Assembly (NCBI GenBank): GCA_965262745.1 | Contig: OZ253558.1 | Span: 248,001 to 312,000, forward strand | Source of the DNA: JAJECS01 sp965262745 | GTDB taxonomy: Bacteria > Chloroflexota > UBA11872 | DNA: 64,000 nt | Reading direction: 5' to 3' | In this document: one piece after another, positions 10,553 through 19,900 of the stretch | Numbering within the stretch: the first letter of the stretch is position 1 | How the letters are laid out: each line of letters begins with the position of its first letter | Made by a program: the position numbers and the translations under genes | Notes under the pieces: generated by a model | Told to the model about the DNA's origin: nothing | The model's input: only the letters and a program-made list of their open reading frames with translations | The model's database searches: none

Positions 10553-10731
10553 CCCGACCACCTCCGGCACCCCAGGGCCGTCGCGGGCGATCGACACGCT
10601 TGGTGCTGGCGTCGTTGTCTGAGGATCGCTCGGGATCCCCGTGGCCCCGTCGGACCAAATCGACGGCGGTGGTTGATCGCGCAGCTCGCGTTTCACCGTG
10701 CCTTCCCGCCGTGGCGTTGACGCTCATTTGA

Positions 10732-10944
10732 CGGAGGCGACCACCGGGGATCTTCGGCTACGATGCGGCGCTGGGGCAGCGGCGGCACGTGCCGGACATC
10801 GCCACCTTCCAGGCGCTGCGATTCTACCGGTGCAACGTCACGGCGGCGGACGGGACATTGTTCGCGCGCGTCACCCTCGGCCCGCTGTACCCGGCGAGCC
10901 CGACGCCCGCGCGGGGTGACTATCCCAAGTGCCTGGCCAGTTAG
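10732..10944 (+). pseudogene. Remnant of a protein-coding gene (C-terminal fragment)
   Basis: Frame 1 is open from a TGA at 10729 to a TAG at 10942 and reads a protein-like string including YDAALGQRRHVPD, TFQALRFYRCNV and LFARVTLGPLYP. It has no plausible start codon or ribosome site. It looks like the last about 65 residues of a decayed gene. I do not recognise the family. The rest of the 490-bp gap between the lipoprotein gene and the response regulator shows nothing else. Confidence 0.3.
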
Positions 10945-11044
10945 CCGCCATACATTTGGTCAGGCGGGGAAGGCTGCCCCACGAGCTGCGGCGCCCGCGA
11001 TATAGGTGATGATCCGGATCGGATTATCTCGAAAGCAGGCCGTC

Positions 11045-11737
11045 TCACTCGTCATCCAGCAGCCCGTTGCGCACGGCCCACACCACCATTTCCTGCTTCG
11101 AGCCGACAGCCAGCTTGCTTTGAATGTTTTGGACGGCGTTGCGAATGGTCACGGGCTTGACGCCCCTGGCCTCCGCGATCTGGGCGTACGACATCCCCCG
11201 CGAGAACGACGTGAGGATCTCCCGCTCGCGCGGCGTCAGGCTGGCTGGGACCGTCGTGGCCGGCGGCGCCGCCGGCGCCGCCGGCGGCGCCGGCGCCGCC
11301 CCGCCGCGAATCGCCGCGAAGACCCGCCGGATGACGTTGGTGGGCACCCGCGCCTCCCCCGCGGCCACGTCCCGGACCGTGGTCAGGAACCGCTCCCCGT
11401 CAAACACCTTCTGCAGGTAGCCCGTAGCGCCGGCGGCGACCGCGTCGATCACCGCGTCTTCCTCGGTCGAGGCCGTCAGCATGAGCACCCGGGTATCGGG
11501 CGCAGCGGCCATGATCTCCCGACACGCCTCCACGCCATCTTTGTTTGGCATCATCACGTCCATCACGACGACATCGGGTGCCAGCTCGGCGGCGGCCGTC
11601 ACCGCTTCCGCCCCGTCTCTGGCCTGCCCGACCACTTCGAAAGCTCCGGACCCCTCCAGGATCATCTGTAGACCGTCCCGCACGACCGAATGGTCGTCAG
11701 CGAGCAGGACCCGGATGCGCGGGGGCGTTGCTGGCAC
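11045..11737 (-). CDS. LuxR/NarL-family two-component response regulator
   Basis: The GTG at 11737 starts one base after the kinase stop. The receiver domain carries D14/D15, the phospho-acceptor Asp60 (VVVMDVMMPNKDG), the LMLTAS switch Thr and the conserved Lys in YLQKVF. An Ala/Pro linker (about 140-160) is encoded by a nearly pure GCC/GGC tract at about 11257-11302. The C-terminal HTH (about 165-225) starts with SLTPREREIL and includes SYAQIAEARGVKPVTIRN, the NarL DNA-reading helix. Its partner is the adjacent NarX-type kinase. It is the only transcription regulator close to the surface-protein genes, so control of them is a reasonable but untested idea. Confidence 0.93.
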   Translation of the reverse strand: MPATPPRIRVLLADDHSVVRDGLQMILEGSGAFEVVGQARDGAEAVTAAAELAPDVVVMDVMMPNKDGVEACREIMAAAPDTRVLMLTASTEEDAVIDAVAAGATGYLQKVFDGERFLTTVRDVAAGEARVPTNVIRRVFAAIRGGAAPAPPAAPAAPPATTVPASLTPREREILTSFSRGMSYAQIAEARGVKPVTIRNAVQNIQSKLAVGSKQEMVVWAVRNGLLDDE

Positions 11738-11738
11738 C

Positions 11739-12956
11739 CTAGGTCTCCGTTCGGTGGCGCGCCATGGGCATCACGCAGGTCACGCTCGCCCCCCCGGCCG
11801 CTCCTTGCGGCTCCACGACGAGACGCCCACCCAGCCGCTGGGCGTCCGCCCGCATGTTGGCGAACCCGTGGCCCCGTTCGGCGTAGTCGTCGGGGAGACC
11901 GATGCCGTCGTCCGACACCGACAACCTGAGACTGTCCTCTCCGAAGTCGAGCTCGACCAGCACCCTGCTCGCCTCCGCATGTCGAAAAGCGTTGGTGAGG
12001 GCGTTGTGGGCCATGGAGAACAGCAGGTTCCTTGCCTCCACCGAGAGGGGGGGCTCCACCCCGTTCTGGACCAGGTCCGCCCGCACCGAGGTTACCTGTG
12101 TGAATGTCGAGACGTGGGACTCCAGGGTCCTGCCCAGCTCCCTGCCGTCGAATATCCGCCCCACGTCTATGGGGTGTCTCAACTGCCAGATGGCGGTCTT
12201 CGACAGCTTGGAGGTCGCTTCCAGCCTCGTCCTGACCTCCTCGTTCGAGTCTCCGACAAGCTGCTTCACCGCGTCGATCCCCAGGCCGATCATGTACGCC
12301 GACTGCGCCGTCGTATCGTGAAGGGCTTGGGAGAGCCCGATGCGCTCCCTCTGCAGCTCTCGCTCCCTCGCCACCGCCTCCATCCTCCTGATCCGCTCCA
12401 CCCTGGAGATCAGGTTGACGACACCCACCACCAGGTACATCCCGGCAACCCTGATGACCAGAATCTCTTCATCATTCGCTGCGAAGTCCACCCCGGGCTC
12501 GACCGCCAGGCAGAGCGCCGCGTAGACGACCGCCGTCATCGTGACCCAGACGAGAGCGAGCCTGACCGATCCGAAGACCACCGCGAACATGGCGAGGCAT
12601 GGGTAATACCCCACGAAGAAGGGGGTCTCGAACCCGCGGTGCGCCGCAACGCCGGCGCTTAGCATCGCCAGGTCCAGGGCACTTAGCGCAAGCATCCACC
12701 GCCAGGACACCGTCCTTTCCGTGGTGAGCCGGTAGTGCAGGTATCCGTTGGTGGCGAGCAGCAGTATGGCAAGGGCTACATTCGGCGCATATACCACCTC
12801 GGCGACGTTGAGTGGGTACAGCCAGGCGAACGTGGAAAGAGCCCAGATGAACCAGCGTGCCCAGACATAAACCTTGGCCACGCGGCGCAATTCGCCCGGC
12901 TCCGGCAGGTCGAAGCTCCGCAGGAATGCTGAAAATCCGCAGGCCGCTGTACGCAA
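11739..12956 (-). CDS. NarX-type sensor histidine kinase (HisKA_3 / HATPase_c)
   Basis: About six hydrophobic segments fill residues 28-170 without a large extracellular domain, so the signal is probably sensed in or near the membrane. A helical linker leads to the phospho-acceptor box ALHDTTAQ (His near residue 213), typical of HisKA_3. The ATPase domain has N-box NALTNAFRHAEASRV, G1 box DDGIGLPDD and G2 box GHGFANM. The frame opens at TTG 12956; no ATG or GTG with a good ribosome site is visible, so the start is uncertain. The upstream paralogue remnant ends 6 bp away, and recombination between the two copies may have altered this 5' end. It is translationally coupled to the response regulator. 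Confidence 0.9.
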   Translation of the reverse strand: MRTAACGFSAFLRSFDLPEPGELRRVAKVYVWARWFIWALSTFAWLYPLNVAEVVYAPNVALAILLLATNGYLHYRLTTERTVSWRWMLALSALDLAMLSAGVAAHRGFETPFFVGYYPCLAMFAVVFGSVRLALVWVTMTAVVYAALCLAVEPGVDFAANDEEILVIRVAGMYLVVGVVNLISRVERIRRMEAVARERELQRERIGLSQALHDTTAQSAYMIGLGIDAVKQLVGDSNEEVRTRLEATSKLSKTAIWQLRHPIDVGRIFDGRELGRTLESHVSTFTQVTSVRADLVQNGVEPPLSVEARNLLFSMAHNALTNAFRHAEASRVLVELDFGEDSLRLSVSDDGIGLPDDYAERGHGFANMRADAQRLGGRLVVEPQGAAGGASVTCVMPMARHRTET

Positions 12957-12961
12957 TGCAC

Positions 12962-13527
12962 TCAGGACTCGGCTCCATCAGATTGGATTCCGGCGGATCG
13001 CGGCTGGAATGAGATATGCCCCTCTCCCCGGGGCGATGGGCTCAGTCTCGAGTAGCCGACGGCCACCACTCTCACGAAGGCCAGGTTGAGCCTGAATGAG
13101 CTGAAGAACACCGCGAAGCAGGCCAGCATCGGGTCGTACAGCAGGTGGCTGACGTAGTGGCCGAAGCCGCCGCCCACCGCGGCGGCCCCCGATACCACCG
13201 CCGTGTCCACCGCGGACTGCGCGAAAATCAAGCGCCAGGTGATCGGCCTGCCCGACGCCAGCCGGTAGTGCAGGTAGCCGGTGAACGCGACCAGGGCGGG
13301 GAACAGCAGTGTATAGGCGGCATAGGCGGCCGCCCCCCAGCCGGGCGGTAGACCCATTGCACCAAGCACGTGGCGGCGAAGCACCAGTGGATCCAGACGA
13401 GCACGGTCGTCACGTATCGGAGACCGACCGGGTCGGTCCGGTCGATCATCCAGCCGCTGACCCGCACGGCGCTGGCGACGGTACTGATCAGCCGCGCGCG
13501 CCGGGTCCGGTGGATTGATTCAAACAT
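12962..13527 (-). pseudogene. Truncated, frameshifted paralogue of the sensor kinase (membrane domain only)
   Basis: An ATG at 13527 with a GGGAGAAGGG ribosome site opens a frame (MFESIHRTRRARL) whose segment YVTTVLVWIHWCF matches the membrane start of the neighbouring kinase. The match continues in another frame: GYLHYRLASGRPITWRL here against GYLHYRLTTERTVSWRW in the intact gene. The break falls at a run of six C on the plus strand (13333-13338); one extra base would restore a continuous membrane domain. After AFVRVVAVG the homology stops and the frame runs into PSPRGEG, a string typical of translated interspersed repeats, then ends. The histidine and ATPase domains are missing. Confidence 0.7.
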
Positions 13528-13649
13528 CCCTTCTCCCGAATGCCTGTGAGGCAATGAGGCGCCAGAGTGGGTTCGAGGTGCGCTGCAGGGTGTGTCTCGG
13601 CACTAATCTAGCCACGTCGTGTCGTGGGTGCAAGAGCGCAAAATACCCC

Positions 13650-13695
13650 CTGACCTAGCAAAAGCACCTTCACTGACCTAGCAAAAGTACCCTCA
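13650..13695. repeat. 23-bp tandem repeat, two copies (CTGACCTAGCAAAAG type)
   Basis: Two adjacent 23-bp units share CTGACCTAGCAAAAG and differ at two positions. They lie in the 450-bp non-coding stretch ahead of the giant surface-protein gene. An imperfect hairpin follows at 13729-13750. Their role is unknown; iteron-like protein sites or remnants of transposon ends are possible. Confidence 0.75.
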
Positions 13696-13828
13696 CCATA
13701 GGGGCAAATGTCTGGTCATGGGGCAGGGCGAGTGTGTTGATACACCCTCGTGACCATTTGCAGTAGCGCCGGATGGGTCGTTGGCTGGTCCCGACGGGGC
13801 CGCGTCTCGATCTGTGGCGCACACGGTA

Positions 13829-13888
13829 GGGGCATATGCCCCCTGTGCACAGGTTCATATGCCCCCTGTGCACAGGTTCATATGCCCC
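13829..13888. repeat. 23-bp tandem repeat of palindromic parts (CATATGCCCC / CTGTGCACAG)
   Basis: The array opens with the 14-bp perfect palindrome GGGGCATATGCCCC (13829-13842). The 23-bp unit starting CATATGCCCC and containing the palindrome CTGTGCACAG occurs at 13833-13855 and 13856-13878, followed by a third partial copy to 13888. A degenerate GGGGCAAATG lies at about 13700. It ends about 90 bp before the giant frame opens, a fitting place for an operator, though termini of an IS21-like element could look similar. Confidence 0.75.
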
Positions 13889-13978
13889 TGCTAATGGAGA
13901 CATAAATACCCTATCTCAATGTGTTGTTAAGCACTTGTTAGCGGCACGGGCTATCAGGCACCCTATGGGGAGCTTTGT

Positions 13979-16900
13979 GTGGTCGGCTGGCAGTCGACTA
14001 CGACTATTGAGCACCTCGTCCGCCTCCATCCATGGGGAGGAAATCCAATCCTCGACGGAAAAGAGACAGCGGTCGCTCCGGCCACTTCGGCCGCCGTGAC
14101 GACTGCGCTTGAGGTCGCCTTGTCCGGCGCACTGCCCCCCCCGACGCGCGCGGGGGGGGGCTATAGCTGGAGTAGGTCCATACTGCGGCGCGTAGCCGCA
14201 ATCGGCCCATGGCAGTGGGCTAGTCTCCGCCCGGCGAGATGGGCGGCCGTGGCGGTCGCCCTGTTCTGCACGGTAGTCATGGGCTTGCTGACCATCCCGG
14301 GTGCAGCCGCCCAAGCCGCGAACGACTACGACGGCGACAATGACGGCCTGATCGAGGTCGCCGACCTGGCGCAACTGAACGCCATCCGCTGGGACCTGGA
14401 CGGCGACGGCGCGGTGGACGACTCGGCTAACGAAGCTAGTTACGCCGCCGCCTACCCCGACCCCGCTACAGGCATGGGTTGCCCTAGCACCGGCTGCATC
14501 GGCTACGAGCTTACGAGGAATCTGGACTTCAGCGGCAGCACCTGGGCCAGTGACCCAGGCTGGGTGCCCATCGGCATCCCCGATCCCGCTACCGCCTTCA
14601 CTGCCACCTTCGACGGCAACGACAACTCTATCTCCAACCTGTACATCAACCGCACCGAAACCTCCGACTTTTGGAATGGCTTGTTCGCTTTCCTCGCCGC
14701 CGGCGCCGAGATTCGCAACCTGCAGCTGCTCCAGGTCAATGTGACGGGTTACGAAGTTACCGGTGGATTGGTGGGGAGTAACCGAGGCACCATCACCGGC
14801 AGCCAGGTCAGCGGCACTGTCTCGGGCCAGACAAATATCGGCGGGCTGGTCGGAGTGAACCAAGGCACCATCACCGCCAGCGGCGCCAGCGTCGTCACCT
14901 CGGGCCGAGTTCAAGTCGGTGGGCTGGCAGCCTCGAACTTCGCGGGCACCATCAGCAACAGCAACGCCACGGGAGCAGTCTCGGGCCAGGCATCTGTGGG
15001 CGGGCTGATCGGGCTGCAACAAACCGATGGCACCATCAGCGACAGCCACGCCACGGGCGACGTAACCGGTACGAACACGGGCAGCATGGATGCTGACCTG
15101 AGCGATCAGGTGGGCGGACTGGTGGGATCCAACGTCTCGGGCACCATCCGCACCAGCTACGCCACCGGCGACGTTTCTTCGGACTATGCAAGTGCCGGCG
15201 GGCTGGTGGGTAAGAACTCGGCGGCGGGCACGATAGACACCAGTCATGCGATGGGGGCGGTAGCTGGCAACTACGCCGTCGGTGGGCTGGTGGGGTTAAA
15301 CGACGGCGGCACGATCCGGGCCAGCTACGCCACCGGCGACGTGGGGAAAGTGATCTCTGGGACATCGGTCTGTTGCTTTGGCGGCCTGGTTGGCTACAAC
15401 GACGGCCGTATAGATGGCAGCTACGCCACTGGCAACACGGATAACGTGACCGGCGGCAACATCGGTGGATTAGTGGGATATAACGAGAACGCCGGCACCA
15501 TCAGCGCCAGCCGCCATGAAACCGGCATGGTCTCGGGCTTTCAACGAATCGGCGGGCTGGTGGGGCAGAACCGCGGCACCATCCAGGACAGCACGGCCGG
15601 CGGCGCGGTCTCCGGCCAGGATCAAATCGGCGGGCTGGTGGGGCGGAACCATGCTGGCACCATCAGTCGCAGTGATGCCAGCGGGGCCGTCTCCGGCCAG
15701 CGATGGACCGGCGGACTGGTGGGGACGAACGCAGCCGGGGCCGACATTATCTCCAGCCATGCCGCGGGCAACGTGACCGGCACGGGTGCGAGCACGTCAA
15801 TCGGCGGGTTGGCGGGATATAACGCCGGCACCATCAGTCGCAGTCATGCCAGCGGGGCCGTCTCCGGCCAGCAATGGATCGGCGGACTGGCGGGGACGAA
15901 CGCAGCCGGGGCCGACATTATCTCCAGCCATGCCGCGGGCGACGTGACCGGCACGGGTACGAGCCAGTACATCGGCGGGTTGGTGGGGGCTAACGGCGGC
16001 ACCATCGGCGACAACAGCTATGCCACCGGCGCGGTCACGGGAAATAGCGAAGTCGGCGGGCTGGTCGGGCTGAACGAAGATGGCGCCATCAGCACCAGCC
16101 ATGCGACGGGCGACGTGACCGGGACGGACTTGACGGTCAACTCCTGTTGTATCGGCGGGCTGGTGGGGGATAACCACGGTCTTGGCACGATCAGCGACAA
16201 AAGCTATGCCACCGGCGCGGTCACGGGCCATCGTGAAGTCGGCGGGCTGGTGGGGTATAACACCGGCACCATCAGCACGAGCCATGCGACGGGCGACGTG
16301 ACCGGGACGGAGACGACGTTCAGGAGCACGGGAATCGGCGGGCTGGTCGGGCAGAACTACGGCGAGGGCACCATCCTCACCAGCTTTGCCACCGGCACGG
16401 TCACCGGCTCGCAAAGTTCCGGGACATATACCGGGGAACACGCCGGCGGGCTGGTGGGAGCGAACCAAGGTGGCACAATCCGCGACACCTACTCCTCCAG
16501 CACCGTCATAGGTTCGGACAATATCGGCGGGCTGGTGGGGGCGAACACTAACAGCCCTGACTCCGTCGGCACCATTAGCACCAGCTTCTCCACGGGTACA
16601 GTGACGGGCACGAGAGAAGTCGGCGGGCTGGTGGGGGTGAATTACGCCGCCGTCCGCGCGAGTTATTCCACGGCCACGGTCATGGCCACGGATGGTTCGG
16701 CCGGCGGGCTGGTGGGGGCCAACATCCGTGACACAACCGTCCCCGACGACCCCACCGGCACGATCCGCGCCAGCTACTCCAGGGGTACCGTCACAGGCAC
16801 GACAGATGTCGGCGGCCTGGTGGGGCGGAACAACGGTGGCAGCACCGAAGACAGCTATTGGGATAGCGATATCTCGGGGGTGACGACCAGCGCCGGCGGT

Positions 16901-19900
16901 ACCGGCAAGACCACTGAGGAGCTGCAAACGCCCACCGACTACACGGACTCGGACCCGGACACAGAGGACATATACGCCGCGTGGAACGTGGACGTGGACG
17001 ACGACCTGAACACCGGCGATCCGACCACCGGGGGCGACGAGCCGTGGGATTTCGGCACCACGTCGCAGTACCCGGTGCTGAAGACGGCCTTCGAGGCGCC
17101 TGACGGCAACGAGCCGCCCGAGATCAACTCCGGCAGCAGGACCGAGTTCAACTACCGCGAGAACGCCACCGCCTCCCTGTACACGTACACGGCCACCGAC
17201 CCGGAGGGGGCCGACATCGCCTGGTCGCTCACCGGCGCCGACGCCGGCGACTTCACCATCAACGAGAACGGCGTCCTGTCCTTCGCCAGCCCGCCCGACT
17301 ACGAAAACCCCGCCGACGCCGGCTCGGACAACGTCTACAACGTTACGGTGGTGGCCACCGATGACAGGGGACTGACCGACGAACTGGAAGTGACCGTGAC
17401 CGTCACCGACCAGAACGAAGGTCCCGAGGTCTCGGGGCCAGCGAGCCTCAGCTTCACCGAGAACCAGACGACGGACCGAGTGCTGGCGACCTACTCCGCC
17501 ACCGACCCGGAGGGGACCGACATCTCCTGGTCGCTCACCGGTACCGACGCCGGCGACTTCAGGATCAACGAAAACGGCGAGCTCTCTTTCCGCAACATCC
17601 CCGACCACGAGAAGCCCGCCGACTCGGGCCGCGACAACGTCTACAACTTTTCGGTGCGCGCCTCCGACGGCCGGTACTACGGCTACCTGGAGGTCACGGT
17701 GACGGTGGAGGACGTCAACGAGCCGCCCACCATCACCACGATCAGCGGGTCGGCGACCGAATTGAGTCAGAACGAGAACCGGACCTCCCGGCTGTATACC
17801 TATCGAGCCACGGATCCGGAGGGTGGGACCATTGCCTGGTCGGTGGGCGGCATCGACAGCCGCTTCTTCACCATCGACGAACGGGGCCAGTTCTCGTTCA
17901 GAGAGACCAGCCCGCCCAACTTCGAGCAACCGGGGGACTCGGGCGGGGACAACGTCTACGAGGTGGAGATCGAGGCCAGCGATGGGTCAAACACCGATTC
18001 GCTTGCCGTCAGGGTGACGGTACGGGAGGTCAACGAAGGTCCCGAGGTCTCCGGGCAAGAGAGCCTCAGCTTCACCGAGAACCAGACCACCGAGCGCATC
18101 CTCGCCAGGTACTCGGCCACCGACCCCGAGGACCCGTCCGCCACGATCACCCGCTGGAGCCTCAGCGGTACCGACGGCGGCGACTTCACCATCACCGAGA
18201 ACGGCGAACTCTCCTTCAGAAACGTTCCTGACTATGACAAGCCCGCCGACTCCGGGAAGGACAACGTCTACAACTTCTCTGTCCGCGCTTCCGACGGCCG
18301 GTACTACGGCTATCTCCCGGTCACGGTGACGGTGGCAGACGTCAACGAAGCGCCCGAGATCACCACGATCAGCGGGTCGGCGACCGAATTGAGTCAGAAC
18401 GAGAACCAGACCTCCCGGCTGTACACCTACCGGGCGACGGATCCGGAGGGCGAGACGATCATTTGGACGGTGGGGGGCGTGGACGGACGCTTCTTCGCGA
18501 TTGACGAACGGGGCCAGTTCTTTTTCAGTGAGATCAACCCGCCCAACTTCGAGCGACCGGGGGACTCGGGCGGGGACAACGTCTATGAGGTGGAGATCGA
18601 GGCTAGCGATGGGGCAAACGCCGATTCGCTTGCCGTCGAGGTGACGGTACGGGAGGTCAACGAGGGTCCCGAGGTCTCCGGGCAAGAGAGCCTCAGCTTC
18701 ACCGAGAACCAGACCACCGAGCGCATCCTCGCCAGGTACTCGGCCACCGACCCCGAGGACCCGTCCGCCACGATCACCCGCTGGAGCCTCAGCGGTAGCG
18801 ACGGCGGCGACTTCACCATCAACGAGAACGGCGAACTCTCCTTCAGAAACGTTCCTGACTATGACAAGCCCGCCGACTCCGGGAAGGACAACGTCTACAA
18901 CTTCTCGGTGCGCGCTTCCGACGGCCGGTACTACGGCTATCTCCCGGTCACGGTGACGGTCGAAGACGTCAACGAAGCGCCCGAGATCACCACGATCAGC
19001 GGGTCGGCTACCGAATTGAGTCAGAACGAAAACCAGACCTCACGGCTGTATACCTACCGGGCGACGGACCCGGAGGGTGGCACGGTGACGTGGTCGGTGG
19101 GCGGCGTCGACGACCGCTTCTTCGCCATCGACGAACGGGGCCAGTTCTTTTTCAGTGAGAGCAACCCGCCCAACTTCGAGCAACCGGGGGACTCGGGCGG
19201 GAACAACGTCTATGAGGTGGAGATCGAGGCCAGCGATGGGGCAAACACCGATTCGCTTGCCGTCAGGGTGACGGTACGGGAGGTCAACGAAGGTCCCGAG
19301 GTCTCCGGGCAAGAGAGCCTCAGCTTCACCGAGAACCAGACCACCGAGCGCATCCTCGCCAGGTACTCGGCCACCGACCCCGAGGACCCGTCCGCCACGA
19401 TCACCCGCTGGAGCCTCAGCGGTAGCGACGGCGGCGACTTCACCATCAACGAGAACGGCGAACTCTCCTTCAGAAACGTTCCTGACTATGACAAGCCCGC
19501 CGACTCCGGGAAGGACAACGTCTACAACTTCTCTGTCCGCGCCTCCGACGGCCGGTACTACGGCTATCTCCCGGTCACGGTGACGGTGGCAGACGTCAAC
19601 GAAGCGCCCGAGATCACCACGATCAGCGGGTCGGCGACCGAATTGAGTCAGAACGAGAACCAGACCTCCCGGCTGTACACCTACCGGGCGACGGACCCGG
19701 AGGGCGGGACCATTACGTGGACGGTGGGCGGCGTCGACGACCGCTTCTTCGCCATCGACGAACGGGGCCAGTTCTTTTTCAGTGAGACCAACCCGCCCAA
19801 CTTCGAGCAACCAGGGGACTTGGGCGGGAACAACGTCTATGAGGTGGAGATCGAGGCCAGCGATGGGGCAAACACCGATTCGCTTGCCGTCAGGGTGACG

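Noticed and set aside
4868..10696. Very long open frames (about 880 and 1056 residues) on the minus strand opposite the modular lipoprotein gene
   Set aside because: They mirror the codon pattern of the real GC-rich gene, are rich in Arg/His/Gly and show no domain, start site or signal.
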